Of a DNA stretch of 64,000 nucleotides, positions 27,318-37,258 are shown one piece after another. The notes beneath the pieces were generated by a model, which saw only the letters and a list, made by a program, of their open reading frames with translations, was not told the origin of the DNA and did no database searches. Every line of letters starts with the position of its first letter. Position 1 is the stretch's first letter. The stretch is from an uncultured Crocinitomix sp. (GTDB taxonomy: Bacteria > Bacteroidota > Bacteroidia > Flavobacteriales_D > Crocinitomicaceae), in the NCBI GenBank assembly GCA_937136425.1, contig CAKZON010000020.1:1-64000 (forward strand), written 5' to 3'. A program made the position numbers and the translations under genes.

Positions 27318-27956
27318 CTAATAATACTTCGTTACAGCGATATCAATTGCCTTACATTCTTCAATATCTTCCATTCGAAAAATTACACCTTTCCGATATT
27401 TCCCTAATTTAGACCGGAATTGTTTACGCGCTGCAATATGCCACCATAAACCTTCCTTAGTAGAGATATTACAATACAATTCTCCAGATAATTTAAAGCT
27501 ATCGCGCGCAATTTCAATTACCTGTTCAAATTGTTCGTCCCACTCAGCAGTTTCTATTTGCTTAATAAGCGCCAAACGATATTGAAGGCTTTCGTCTAAT
27601 GAATCAATTATTCCATATTGATTTACTGGTACTTTTATTTGCAATAATTGATAATCCTGCAATTGATAGAAATAAGAAAAAGTAAGATGAGAGGTTACTC
27701 GAAACGCGTGTTTATGCTTTCCCGTCCAATAATTGAAAGTATCTCTATTTTCAAAATAAGTATACTTACGGTCATAATTAATATGTGTCAAGTCTACCTC
27801 ATCTTTTAACTGATATTGAAGAAAATCGCTTGTTTCTTGTAATAAATACTGCTCATTTTCTTTGCTAATATGTCGTCTTATATTTGACGTAGATTCAACT
27901 TCACGATTAAAGCAAGAGCCCAACACACATAAAAACAGAATTGCACTCCATTTCAT
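27318..27956 (-). CDS. Putative lipoprotein of unknown function
   Basis: From the ATG at 27956 the product has 212 residues and a clear lipoprotein signal with cysteine 15 (MKWSAILFLCVLGSCFN). An upstream ATG at 27983 would add nine residues before the hydrophobic stretch and is less likely. The mature part is rich in aromatic and charged residues, with no recognised domain. Confidence 0.68.
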   Translation of the reverse strand: MKWSAILFLCVLGSCFNREVESTSNIRRHISKENEQYLLQETSDFLQYQLKDEVDLTHINYDRKYTYFENRDTFNYWTGKHKHAFRVTSHLTFSYFYQLQDYQLLQIKVPVNQYGIIDSLDESLQYRLALIKQIETAEWDEQFEQVIEIARDSFKLSGELYCNISTKEGLWWHIAARKQFRSKLGKYRKGVIFRMEDIEECKAIDIAVTKYY

Positions 27957-28141
27957 ACCTACATATTTATTACTGAAAAACATGAGAGCAATATCGTTAA
28001 TTATCTAGATTATTTCACCATTTTACATCTGAGAACTAATCGAGATTAGATGCCTTAAAAACTATAAAGGATTGAATTTCCAGTTTTACCTCTATTAAAA
28101 TAAATATTTTTCTTTTCCGTTAACTCCTAAAAAATAAACCT

Positions 28142-28780
28142 ATGAAACCCATTCTAATATTCCTTTCCTTATTTAGTTTCCAATTTTCATTTGGACAACA
28201 GTATTTTGGTGTTAAAATAGCACCAGGTATTCAAACAACAACCTACAACAGTGGCATTGAATACAACCCCACTTTTAGTCTGCGCTCAGGTCTTCATTAT
28301 GGTTACCGATTTAACGAAGAAAAACCATTAGGAATTCAAAGTGGAGTATATTATAACCAAAGAGGATACCGTATTAATGATTTAACATTACAGCATAGCC
28401 CTGGAAATATTCAGCGCGCAGATGTCATAATCAGGCAAAACAACATTGGATTGAACTTTTTACTTAAAGCAGAACACAATTTTATATATGCAAGTGCAGG
28501 TCCCTGTATAGAATACAGCCTTAACCGAGCATTCATTACTGATTATGAACTTGAAAGCCTTGCGGATGGCAAATCAACTAGTTCTCCAAATGATTTCTCT
28601 GAAGCCTTCCATTTTGGATACGAAGTTAACTTGGGTATGCAATTCGCATTGTCTGACAAAATTCAAGCCTTTACAGAATTATCCATTAACCAGGTTTTTA
28701 GTCAAAAGTTTGAAACTATAGACCAAAGAGTTGGTTATCTCAACATGAATTTAGCGTTTGGCGTAAATTATCATTTATAA
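28142..28780 (+). CDS. Outer membrane beta-barrel (PorT-like) protein
   Basis: The 212-residue product has a signal peptide (residues 1-18, ending FGQ) followed by alternating hydrophobic strands typical of small outer-membrane beta-barrels (YFGVKIAPG, FSLRSGLHYGYRF, NIGLNFLLKAE, FASAFGYEVNLGMQF-like strands, and a terminal NLAFGVNYHL). It fits the outer membrane beta-barrel family common in Bacteroidota. The role is unknown. It is followed by asnS after 76 bases. Confidence 0.75.
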   Translation: MKPILIFLSLFSFQFSFGQQYFGVKIAPGIQTTTYNSGIEYNPTFSLRSGLHYGYRFNEEKPLGIQSGVYYNQRGYRINDLTLQHSPGNIQRADVIIRQNNIGLNFLLKAEHNFIYASAGPCIEYSLNRAFITDYELESLADGKSTSSPNDFSEAFHFGYEVNLGMQFALSDKIQAFTELSINQVFSQKFETIDQRVGYLNMNLAFGVNYHL

Positions 28781-28826
28781 GCTGCCCTTTTTCCCTGTTT
28801 TCTGGCATTATATCTTGAATTTAATT

Positions 28827-28834
28827 TAAATTTG
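28827..28834 (+). promoter_or_regulatory. TAnnTTTG promoter box of asnS
   Basis: TAAATTTG is an exact match to the consensus, 22 bases upstream of the asnS start codon. Confidence 0.5.
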
Positions 28835-28856
28835 CTTTTTTTCAAATCAATCAAAA

Positions 28857-30296
28857 ATGCAACGAATAGAGATTAAAGAATTATTGGCCACAGCGAACTT
28901 TGGAGACAAAGTAAATGTTAAAGGATGGGTAAAAGCGTTTAGACAAAAACGTTTTATTCAATTAAATGATGGGTCAACAATCAATAATGTGCAAGCAGTG
29001 ATTGATTTTGAAAACACAGATGAGACCTTGCTTAAAAGAATTAGCACAGGTGCAGCAATTTCAATTATTGGTACTATTGAAGAGTCTCAAGGAGCTGGTC
29101 AAAAATTTGATTTGATTGTTGAATCGATCGAAATTTTGGGTGATGCAGATCCTGAAGAAGTGAATAAAACTATTCTTGCTCCTAAAAGGCATAGTTTAGA
29201 GTTTTTAAGAGAACAAGCTCATTTACGTTTTAGAACGAATTTATTTGGAGCTGTTTTTAGAATTAGACACGCCACTTCTTTTGCCATTCATAAATATTTT
29301 AATGACAAAGGGTATTACCATATTGCCACTCCTATTGTTACAGGTTCTGATGCTGAAGGCGCCGGGGAAATGTTCCGCGTTTCAACTTTAGATCCTCAAT
29401 CTCCACCATTGACTGAAGATGGAAATATAGATTGGTCGCAAGACTTTTTTGGTAAAGAAACTAACTTAACGGTATCTGGTCAATTAGAAGCCGAACTAGC
29501 TGCAATGGCACTAGGAAAAGTATATACTTTTGGACCAACTTTTAGAGCCGAAAATTCAAACACTGCTAGACATTTAGCAGAGTTTTGGATGGTAGAACCT
29601 GAGGTTGCATTCAACGACATTGTAGACAATATGGATTTAGCTGAAGATTTTTTGAGCTATATCTGTAAATACGTAATGGATAATTGTGCAGATGACATTC
29701 AGTTCTTAAATGATCGTGAGCTTAAAGAGGATTCAAAAAAGCCAATGGCAGAAAGAAATCCAATGTCATTAATTGAAAGATTAACGTTTGTAATTGACAA
29801 TGATTTTGAGCGCATCACTTATACCGAAGCGATTGACTTACTGCGTAATTCTAAACCATACAAAAAGAAAAAATTCAAGTACCCTGTTGAATGGGGAACT
29901 GATTTACAAAGTGAACATGAACGCTATTTAGTAGAAAAACACTTTAAAAAACCAGTTATAATTCGAGATTATCCTGCATCATTTAAAGCATTTTACATGC
30001 GCTTGAATGAAGACGGTAAAACGGTAGGTGCAATGGATATTTTATTCCCTGGAATTGGAGAGATTATTGGAGGTTCGCAAAGAGAAGAGCGTTATGATGT
30101 ACTTGTTGAAAAATGCAAGGCATTTGACATTCCTGAAGAAGAAATGTGGTGGTATTTAGATACTCGTAAATTTGGAACAGCTCCACATTCAGGTTTTGGA
30201 CTTGGGTTTGAGAGAATGGTAATGTTTACAACAGGAATGGCAAATATTAGAGACGTAATCCCTTTCCCAAGAACACCTGGCAAAGCTGAATTCTAA
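28857..30296 (+). CDS. asnS: Asparaginyl-tRNA synthetase
   Basis: The 479-residue product charges tRNA-Asn with asparagine. An N-terminal OB-fold anticodon-binding domain (about residues 1-115) is followed by the class II catalytic core, with motif 2 in [17 protein letters not shown] and motif 3 in [11 protein letters not shown]. The motif 2 sequence and the C-terminal [10 protein letters not shown] are typical of AsnRS rather than AspRS. Length is normal. A window-internal asparaginase (997-2034) acts on the free amino acid but is not linked to this gene. Confidence 0.96.
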   Translation: MQRIEIKELLATANFGDKVNVKGWVKAFRQKRFIQLNDGSTINNVQAVIDFENTDETLLKRISTGAAISIIGTIEESQGAGQKFDLIVESIEILGDADPEEVNKTILAPKRHSLEFLREQAHLRFRTNLFGAVFRIRHATSFAIHKYFNDKGYYHIATPIVTGSDAEGAGEMFRVSTLDPQSPPLTEDGNIDWSQDFFGKETNLTVSGQLEAELAAMALGKVYTFGPTFRAENSNTARHLAEFWMVEPEVAFNDIVDNMDLAEDFLSYICKYVMDNCADDIQFLNDRELKEDSKKPMAERNPMSLIERLTFVIDNDFERITYTEAIDLLRNSKPYKKKKFKYPVEWGTDLQSEHERYLVEKHFKKPVIIRDYPASFKAFYMRLNEDGKTVGAMDILFPGIGEIIGGSQREERYDVLVEKCKAFDIPEEEMWWYLDTRKFGTAPHSGFGLGFERMVMFTTGMANIRDVIPFPRTPGKAEF

Positions 30297-30344
30297 GCAA
30301 GAGTTGTTTTTATTTTTCGAGCTAACTTGTAATAAATTTAAATT

Positions 30345-30698
30345 ATGAAAAAGATATATTACCTCAAGACTTGTTCTACTTGTCAGCGAATAATGAAAGA
30401 ATGGAATGTAGATGATAGCTTTGAATTGCAAAACATCAAAGTAGAAAAAATGACGGGAGCACAAGTTGATCAAATGATTGAAATGGCAGGAAGTGCTTCT
30501 GAATTATTCTCTAAACGCTCAATGAAATATCGTGCAATGGGGTTACATGAGCGCGATTTATCTGAGGCAGAAATGCGACAGTTGATTATTGATGAATATA
30601 CCTTTTTAAAACGCCCCGTATTAATTTTAGGTGATTCTATTTTTGTTGGCAACTCTAAAAAAGTTGTTGCAACTGCGGCTGAAGCATTGGGTGCATAG
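30345..30698 (+). CDS. ArsC/Spx family thioredoxin-fold protein
   Basis: This 117-residue protein belongs to the ArsC/Spx/YffB family. It has a CxxC pair at residues 10 and 13 (LKTCSTCQRI), a FSKRSMKYR segment in the middle and the typical FLKRPVLILGD motif near residues 86-96. The CxxC and lack of the catalytic Arg triad of classical arsenate reductase leave open whether it reduces arsenate or acts as an Spx-like regulator. It follows asnS after 48 bases and precedes a DMT permease after 34 bases, on the same strand. Confidence 0.85.
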   Translation: MKKIYYLKTCSTCQRIMKEWNVDDSFELQNIKVEKMTGAQVDQMIEMAGSASELFSKRSMKYRAMGLHERDLSEAEMRQLIIDEYTFLKRPVLILGDSIFVGNSKKVVATAAEALGA

Positions 30699-30732
30699 TA
30701 GCCTTTTTTTTCAAATAGACTAAACGAACGAC

Positions 30733-31644
30733 ATGCGGCCAATAGTCAAATCACATATTGCTTTATTCGTGCTTAACCTCATGTACGGAGCAAATTATGT
30801 GGTTGCCAAGGGTTTAATGCCAAATGTAATTGGTCCTAACGGTTTTATTTTATTACGAGTTGGTGGAGCTGCCATTTTGTTTTGGCTTGTTTTCAGTACA
30901 AAATTCGAAAAAGTCTCTAAAAAAGATCTTGGGTTATTAGCAATTTGTGCGGTATTTGGCGTTGCGGTCAATCAACTTTTTTTCTTTAATGGCTTAATGC
31001 GAACTTCTCCCGTCAACGCATCTGTTATAATGACCACCTCTCCCATAATTGTATTTATTCTCTCCTTATTCATTCTAAAAGAAAAGCCCAATTCAATCAA
31101 AATTGTAGGTTTAATAATTGGTGCAATAGGTTCAATAGTATTTACGTTGCAAGGAAGTTCCGGCGGTGAGTCAACCTTACTTGGAGATTTGTTTATTTTT
31201 ATCAATGCCACCTCCTACTCTCTTTACTTAGTATTGATTAAGCCCCTCATGGCAAAATATAAACCACTCACTGTTATAACCTGGATATTTACATTTGGAC
31301 TCATTTATGTTTTATGCTGGCCAATGAGTAGCAATGAACTTTTAGAAACATCCTTTACAACTCTACAATCAGCTGAAATATTAAGATTGGTTTTTGTAGT
31401 AGTATGCGTTACTTTTTTCCCTTATTTATTGATGGTTTACGCCATGAAGCGGATAAGTCCTGCTGTAAGTAGCAGTTATATTTATTTTCAACCATTGCTA
31501 GCTGCATTGTTCATTTATGTTTTTTGGTTATTCGGTTTAGAAAACTATACACAGGATATAACTACAGGAAAAATATTGGCGGCATTATTAGTGTTTGTTG
31601 GTGTATATCTGGTAATTAAACCAAATAAACCCGCCACTAACTAA
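30733..31644 (+). CDS. EamA/DMT family transporter
   Basis: The 303-residue product is a drug/metabolite transporter superfamily permease with ten predicted spans in two five-helix EamA repeats. Family signs include NYVVAKGLMP near the start, the FFNGLMRTSPVNASVI segment and the SPAVSSSYIYFQPLLAALF block in the second repeat. The substrate is unknown. It is in a same-strand run after asnS and the ArsC-like gene. Confidence 0.85.
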   Translation: MRPIVKSHIALFVLNLMYGANYVVAKGLMPNVIGPNGFILLRVGGAAILFWLVFSTKFEKVSKKDLGLLAICAVFGVAVNQLFFFNGLMRTSPVNASVIMTTSPIIVFILSLFILKEKPNSIKIVGLIIGAIGSIVFTLQGSSGGESTLLGDLFIFINATSYSLYLVLIKPLMAKYKPLTVITWIFTFGLIYVLCWPMSSNELLETSFTTLQSAEILRLVFVVVCVTFFPYLLMVYAMKRISPAVSSSYIYFQPLLAALFIYVFWLFGLENYTQDITTGKILAALLVFVGVYLVIKPNKPATN

Positions 31645-31686
31645 TTCAAACTACCAAACTGAGTTCGATAATACCAATAATTTCAG

Positions 31687-31694
31687 TAGATTTG
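31687..31694 (+). promoter_or_regulatory. TAnnTTTG box of biotin carrier gene
   Basis: TAGATTTG matches the consensus exactly, 19 bases upstream of the ATG at 31714, in the 69-base gap after the transporter gene. Confidence 0.5.
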
Positions 31695-31713
31695 AATCTG
31701 AAAAATTTCACTT

Positions 31714-32178
31714 ATGTTGAATACCGTAAATACAGTTGATTTAGAAAGTGCCCTAAGCACATTAGAACTAACAAAGTTAGGAGAAGGTGTATATGAAATT
31801 ACATCTCCTAGCAATAAATCGATTGTTTTGGAGGTTCTTTCAATTGACTTGGCGCTTAAAACAATTACTATACGTCACCAACACTCAGTGCATGATCTCG
31901 CATTTAAAGACAACCTTGATTTGGTACTGGATAAGATGGGAATCAAACGATCAGTTGATACGATAAGTACAGATATTAAAGCTCCAATGCCAGGTAAAGT
32001 AATTGAGGTTATTGTTGCCGAAGGAGATACCGTTGCAAAAGGAGATGGCATTCTTATATTGGAGGCCATGAAAATGGAAAATGTCTTAAAAGCAGCACAC
32101 GATTGCACAATTAAAAAGGTACTTGTAAGCACAGGAATTAGTGTAGAAAAAGCGCAAGTATTAATTGAACTAGGATAG
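31714..32178 (+). CDS. Biotin/lipoyl-attachment domain protein (carboxylase carrier)
   Basis: The 154-residue product carries a biotinyl domain in its C-terminal half (about residues 85-154), with the attachment lysine at 120 in EAMKMEN and the APMPGKVIEV start typical of biotin carrier proteins. The N-terminal half is the small beta domain that often precedes it in acyl-CoA carboxylase carriers of Bacteroidota. It would be the mobile carrier of a biotin-dependent carboxylase, but no carboxylase or carboxyltransferase gene is in the window. Confidence 0.88.
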   Translation: MLNTVNTVDLESALSTLELTKLGEGVYEITSPSNKSIVLEVLSIDLALKTITIRHQHSVHDLAFKDNLDLVLDKMGIKRSVDTISTDIKAPMPGKVIEVIVAEGDTVAKGDGILILEAMKMENVLKAAHDCTIKKVLVSTGISVEKAQVLIELG

Positions 32179-32281
32179 CATTCTCCCATACTTAACTGGT
32201 GTTTTTCAGCCAGGTAAGACTTTATTTAAGCCCAGATGTTTCAATAAATTATTAATTTAGGTGATACCTAACGTAATAATT

Positions 32282-34762
32282 ATGAACCCAAAAGCATCAA
32301 AAAGAGACGTTATAATCGTACTCTCAATTTCCGCATTACTCGCCGTTCTTTTCACTGAAATGACTTTTTACGGAAAAGCGCCCGTCTTATTAGAAATTAC
32401 AGGAATAATAGTGCTCATTGGCATTGCTTTAATCATTATCGCCAATATTGTAAAGAAATACCTCCCCACTAAAATTAGGAATTGGATTACAAACAAATTG
32501 GGGGTATTCGTATTTTTTGATTATGTAGCACATGAACTATTAGAAAACAGAATTGGAATTATCATTTCTATTGTGCTTTTAGGGTTGTTCGCCGGCATGG
32601 AGCAAGCGCAAGAATTGCTCTTACACTTGTCAGAAAACAAACTTGGACCACCTGTATTTTTTGGCTTGCTATTATTACTGGGAATGATCAATTGGTATTG
32701 GGTTCGATTTTCGTACATCACCAATATTAAGGCGGTAGATTGGCCTAATTTTCTCTCACAAAAATTTAAAATGCACTTGCAGGATAAAGATCCAGATGTG
32801 AATCATATAAGAGGTGTTCTCCCCAAATTTATTGGTTTAATCATCATTCTAATTCCAACCTTCTTTATTCTTGTTTTGTATTTGAGAAATGTAGAATCTG
32901 GTCATGATCCTTTTGCAGTTGGAGGAACAGCAGTCTTTTATTGGACACTCATGATTATTTGCTATTCATTTGCTAAAGTATCTTTCTATCAAGTAATTAA
33001 AGACCTAATCATGAAACGTAAGTGGATCCTTTGGACTTTACTTACAATTCTTGCAGCATTTACAATAATGCTTGCACTTTGGAGTGGTACTGAATCTCCT
33101 AAAAAAATACCTTACCTCTATCTTTCTGGTGGTGTAATTTCTATCCTTTATTTCCTTTTTGCATCCATGGAAATTGAAAAAATGATTCTCAAATCAGTAA
33201 ACATAATTAAAAGTAAAAACCGTATTAATTTTGCCATTTTTTGGGGAGCTATAGCTACGTTATGCTTCTTCATTTTATTCAATATATTTCCTCTTCTCAT
33301 TCCTATTAATGGGTTATCAATTTTATTAGCAGGATTAGTATTCTATACCTTTATTGCCTATATCCTAATCATTGTTGGTGGTAGAAATAAACTGCCCATT
33401 TTAACTCTAATTATTGTTGGTGGAGCGGTGTTATCCATGATAAAGTCACCCGCTAGTGCTTTACATGATGTTCGCTTATCAGACAAATCTCAGTTTAATG
33501 TTCAAGAAAGAGCTACTATAGATGAATATGTAGCCGCATGGTTTGCAAGTCATGACCAAGACATAAAAAATTATGGTCAAAAATATCCACTCGTTTTTGT
33601 TTCTTCAGAAGGAGGAGGATCTCGAGCTGCTTTTTGGACATTAATGGCTCACCATGCAATGGAAGAGAAATTTGACAACTATTACAACCATATTTTCTCA
33701 TTAAGTGGGGCTTCTGGCGGAAATACGGGCAACTCATTTTACGTAGCTTATCATGACGTTGCAGACGAATCTGACAATGTTGCTGAAATGGCCAATGAAG
33801 TATTCCAAAATGATTTTGTATCAACAGATATAGGCTTACTTTTTGGTCGAGACTCATGGCAAAGTATCATTGGTTCTGGTCGTTTTTTCGATCGATCTGA
33901 ATTTTTACAACAACGTTGGGAAGATGCCTTATCTGGTTATTTTAACGGTAGTTTTAATGGTGATGTAAATCCGTTGAAGCGCGAATTTTTATCTTTTTGG
34001 TATGACGATAATAATCAGCTAAAATTTGATCACCCCCTATTTTTATTACATACAACTCATGTACAATCGGGAGATCATGCAACAATGAGTGCGGTACAGC
34101 TAAATAACTTTATTCCACAAAACATGGATTTACTGGAACGAACTGATACTATTTTAAACAAGACCATTCCACTTAGTTCTGGCGCCTTAATGAATGCTCG
34201 CTTTCCAGTTGTTTGCCCTTCAGGAAAAATTCCAGATGTAGGTAATTTCGTTGACGCTGGTTATTATGACAATTTTGGAGCGGCTGAAACACGCGCTGCA
34301 ATGAAAAGCGTTATTCGATTCTTGGCAGACACTACTAATGCTTATAATACAGAAGATTTTGAATTGGTGCATTTAGTATTTAGAAATGGTTTGCCAAATG
34401 CTGAATCGGGAGAATATATGGCTGTAAGAAGTAATAGGACCGCGGAGGATGCAAAAAATGAAGATTATAAACCTTACGATCCTGTTCCAGAATCAATCGT
34501 ACCAGTTTTAGCACTTTCTGGCGCAGCATTTGCACATCCTAATCGTGAACTAGCAGAAGCTGAATATTTAGCCAACACCACCTTTTATTTTGACTTAAAA
34601 CGTATGGAGGTTGTATATGGGGGAGAAACCATCAAACCAATACTTCCATTATCGCGTCATTTATCTGCATTAGCAAGAATTTCTATGGAAGTTTGTATTC
34701 AAGACATTATGGACAATCAAATGGGCGAATTAGAAAAGCTTTTTGTACCCAAGAAGGATTAA
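32282..34762 (+). CDS. Membrane-anchored patatin-like phospholipase
   Basis: From the ATG at 32282 this is an 826-residue protein; a GTG at 32261 would add seven residues. The N-terminal 380 residues hold about nine to ten hydrophobic spans. The C-terminal half is a patatin-like lipase domain: oxyanion loop SSEGGGSRAAFW near 442-453, nucleophile Ser478 in GASGG, and the catalytic Asp658 in VDAGYYDN (DAG replaces the usual DG[GA]). Such proteins cleave acyl chains from lipids. Fusion to a large membrane part is uncommon. Its stop codon overlaps that of the convergent OmpA gene. Confidence 0.82.
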   Translation: MNPKASKRDVIIVLSISALLAVLFTEMTFYGKAPVLLEITGIIVLIGIALIIIANIVKKYLPTKIRNWITNKLGVFVFFDYVAHELLENRIGIIISIVLLGLFAGMEQAQELLLHLSENKLGPPVFFGLLLLLGMINWYWVRFSYITNIKAVDWPNFLSQKFKMHLQDKDPDVNHIRGVLPKFIGLIIILIPTFFILVLYLRNVESGHDPFAVGGTAVFYWTLMIICYSFAKVSFYQVIKDLIMKRKWILWTLLTILAAFTIMLALWSGTESPKKIPYLYLSGGVISILYFLFASMEIEKMILKSVNIIKSKNRINFAIFWGAIATLCFFILFNIFPLLIPINGLSILLAGLVFYTFIAYILIIVGGRNKLPILTLIIVGGAVLSMIKSPASALHDVRLSDKSQFNVQERATIDEYVAAWFASHDQDIKNYGQKYPLVFVSSEGGGSRAAFWTLMAHHAMEEKFDNYYNHIFSLSGASGGNTGNSFYVAYHDVADESDNVAEMANEVFQNDFVSTDIGLLFGRDSWQSIIGSGRFFDRSEFLQQRWEDALSGYFNGSFNGDVNPLKREFLSFWYDDNNQLKFDHPLFLLHTTHVQSGDHATMSAVQLNNFIPQNMDLLERTDTILNKTIPLSSGALMNARFPVVCPSGKIPDVGNFVDAGYYDNFGAAETRAAMKSVIRFLADTTNAYNTEDFELVHLVFRNGLPNAESGEYMAVRSNRTAEDAKNEDYKPYDPVPESIVPVLALSGAAFAHPNRELAEAEYLANTTFYFDLKRMEVVYGGETIKPILPLSRHLSALARISMEVCIQDIMDNQMGELEKLFVPKKD

Positions 34763-36447
34763 TGATCTAACTTTTTTAATTCTTGTCTCAACTCTTCAAT
34801 ACTAACTGCTCGAAATTCTGATGCTGGAGCTTTTTTTCGCGTTGTTGTTTCGTGCAAACTAACGTATGCCTGACCATTGACATATTTTAAAGCCATCAGC
34901 CACACATCAAAATCAGGTGGAATTCTTGAATAAGAATAGTATTTAATTAATCTATCTGATCTCATAATTGACTTACGATCACGAAAAACTAATTTGCAAT
35001 CAAAATTATCGTTAAAAGGAACATCTGTCTTCATCACTATTTTTTCATTTGCTGGAAACCTAGTAAAGGCATCACAATTAATCCAACCTAAAGTGTTTAC
35101 ACGTGCCACATAATATTTCAAATCTCCAACACTACCTTTACCTGTCTTTAACTTTTCAGCAGTCTGTTCAAATTGTATTTTTCCTTTTTGTATTTCGATT
35201 TTTCTGAGTGTATCTCTATAGTCTTCGTAATTAGATACTCCATATTTTTCAAATTCTTTTTCTCTCTGTTTCATTAATTCAACCTGAAGCTTTACTAAGG
35301 TGTCTTCTAATTCTTCATAAGTAGTTACTCCATATTTTTCCATTAATTCAACACACCTGTATGGATACGGACTCAATTGTCTATAGTCTGGTTTTCGCTT
35401 TTTTCTAAGTGATTTTTGGCACTTTCTAAATTCTTTGTTCTCAGCTTTTATATCCTCATCTGTAGCACCTTTAAGTGTTCCACCCAGCCGCCCAACACGA
35501 CAAAAAAGACCACATTTTTCACATTGCGGAGTTTCTGGAATGTAATTCTCAGGATTACACCATTCAATATCATGCCCGTAGTTGTACATAGAAAAATCAG
35601 TATTATTTCCAGCTAAATTCCAGTTCATTTGATTCGTTTCTGAATCCCTTTGTCCAGTAAATAATTTCATATCTTCACGCAACGTATCAGTCGGAATCAT
35701 AATTGTAATTTCTGCATCAAAATTCAAGTCTAATCTATTACCATCCTGATCAGTTGCTTCTGTATACACCATTCCAGCTGTTTCTAATAAACGACCGTTT
35801 GAAGTAGTTGAGAGGTTCTCCATTATCATGTCAGAATATTTATAAATCTCCTTTGTTTTCAACAAAACACATTCATTAGACTGTGTTTTAAAAGAACCTG
35901 CAGGAACAACTATTATGGTACCTTGGTTTAGAATTAAAAGCGTATCGCGATTCGGATTAATGCAAAACGTTTGTTTCTCTTGCTCCAATAAATCATATAA
36001 TTCTTGGATGGAACCCGCCGCAATTGGTTCTGGTTTCTGCCATAAAATCTCTACTCGGCGATTTTGCTTTTTTTCCTCCGCATTACCATTTGTATTTAAT
36101 GGTTTTTTTTCTCCTTTAAAATCAACCGATATTTTATCTGTAGCGCAGCCCATTTCAATCAATTGTTCCCGCACAAATTCGACCCTTCTTTTAGATAATT
36201 GCTCATTATATCCGTCTGATCCATCTGCATCTGTATGTCCAATTAATTGAATAGAAGTTGCACTTGACAAATCTTCGTTATACAACTTTTTCAGCTGTAT
36301 TATTTCTTGCGCTAATAGTGAGGATTGATCCGTTTTAAAATGAACATTTGCATTATTTTGTGCATAAAGCCCAGCACTAAAAAATAAAACTATTAACGTT
36401 AAAAAAGCGAAAAGAAATGAAGGAGCATTATTCAGGTTGCTGTGCAT
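34759..36447 (-). CDS. OmpA-family protein with N-terminal OmpA domain
   Basis: The 562-residue product has a signal peptide (residues 1-29) and an OmpA-like peptidoglycan-binding domain immediately after it (about 33-140: VHFKTDQSSLL, GHTDADGSDGYN, LSKRRVEFVREQL, QNRRVEILW). In most OmpA proteins this domain is at the C terminus. The remaining 420 residues include a cysteine cluster CEKCGLFC near residue 310 and two copies of an EKYGV..YE....DTL.K coiled-coil repeat around 375-435. The function of that part is unknown. Confidence 0.85.
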   Translation of the reverse strand: MHSNLNNAPSFLFAFLTLIVLFFSAGLYAQNNANVHFKTDQSSLLAQEIIQLKKLYNEDLSSATSIQLIGHTDADGSDGYNEQLSKRRVEFVREQLIEMGCATDKISVDFKGEKKPLNTNGNAEEKKQNRRVEILWQKPEPIAAGSIQELYDLLEQEKQTFCINPNRDTLLILNQGTIIVVPAGSFKTQSNECVLLKTKEIYKYSDMIMENLSTTSNGRLLETAGMVYTEATDQDGNRLDLNFDAEITIMIPTDTLREDMKLFTGQRDSETNQMNWNLAGNNTDFSMYNYGHDIEWCNPENYIPETPQCEKCGLFCRVGRLGGTLKGATDEDIKAENKEFRKCQKSLRKKRKPDYRQLSPYPYRCVELMEKYGVTTYEELEDTLVKLQVELMKQREKEFEKYGVSNYEDYRDTLRKIEIQKGKIQFEQTAEKLKTGKGSVGDLKYYVARVNTLGWINCDAFTRFPANEKIVMKTDVPFNDNFDCKLVFRDRKSIMRSDRLIKYYSYSRIPPDFDVWLMALKYVNGQAYVSLHETTTRKKAPASEFRAVSIEELRQELKKLDH

Positions 36448-36523
36448 ATAAAATCAATTTGGTTGTATTGTTTTATGTCTTGTTTAAAGACAAGTAACCT
36501 TAATTGACTAGATAATTTAGGAT

Positions 36524-37216
36524 TTAGACTGCGCTTTCTTTAATATCTAGCAGTCTTCTGACACTCTTTACAAAATAGGTGAAAATTGGATGTGGAATAT
36601 CCGTACTTGATACAATTTGCGGGCAAAACATAGTAAACAGAAAAAAAGCGTGTTCTTTATGCTTAAGTATTTCAGGATCAAAATATTGGTTTCGAGCACC
36701 TATTTCATAATCTTTAGTCAATAACTCAGAATATTGCGGTAAAATTGAATACCGTGATGAACTATATTCTGCTACACCTCTATTCAAATATAGCTTACTG
36801 AACTCGGCCGAAAAACGATCTAATGAAACACCTGTAAATTGATTACCATCCACCAAATTATCAGATATTACACGCTCTGTTTTTAAATCCAATCCTAAAC
36901 TGGTAAAATGCGTTTCAACCAATATTTTAAAACATTCGCCAGTACCTAATACCGGAACATCTTTTTGAATTAAGGTTTTAATAATGGATTGAAAAAAGAA
37001 AGGTGTTTGATAAGGGCCTGGAGCAATTATAATACCGTCGTAAGTTTCATAAAAGCTCTCAATCTGCTCAGTACACTCACGTTCGTTAAGCCAGTAATAA
37101 TTAATGGGTTGATCCAACACTTGCTCAGCATGTTGCAAGGCTTGGTTGGTAGCATTATGCGAATGATATGCAAAATTGTAATCTCCAATTATAGCAATGC
37201 GTAAAACTCCGTCCAT
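36524..37216 (-). CDS. CTP-synthase glutaminase-like protein lacking catalytic residues
   Basis: The 230-residue product resembles the C-terminal class I glutamine amidotransferase domain of CTP synthase: RIAIIGDYN at the start, DGIIIAPGPYQTP, VPVLGTGECFK, and PHPIFTYFVKS near the end. The catalytic parts are altered. The nucleophile elbow reads GTGEC, with Gly93 where the cysteine should be and Cys95 two places late; the usual HPE triad motif reads CPQ (198-200). It is therefore probably not an active glutaminase and may bind a ligand or partner. It is a single gene with a terminator upstream. The family link is good; the function is unknown. Confidence 0.7.
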   Translation of the reverse strand: MDGVLRIAIIGDYNFAYHSHNATNQALQHAEQVLDQPINYYWLNERECTEQIESFYETYDGIIIAPGPYQTPFFFQSIIKTLIQKDVPVLGTGECFKILVETHFTSLGLDLKTERVISDNLVDGNQFTGVSLDRFSAEFSKLYLNRGVAEYSSSRYSILPQYSELLTKDYEIGARNQYFDPEILKHKEHAFFLFTMFCPQIVSSTDIPHPIFTYFVKSVRRLLDIKESAV

Positions 37217-37258
37217 AGTTATTCCTAATGCTTCTACTTAGCTAAAATTAGTAAAAAA

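Noticed and set aside
32261-32281. GTG start for the patatin-like protein
   Set aside because: The ATG seven codons later begins a basic start before the first span and is a more usual start codon; the GTG cannot be excluded.
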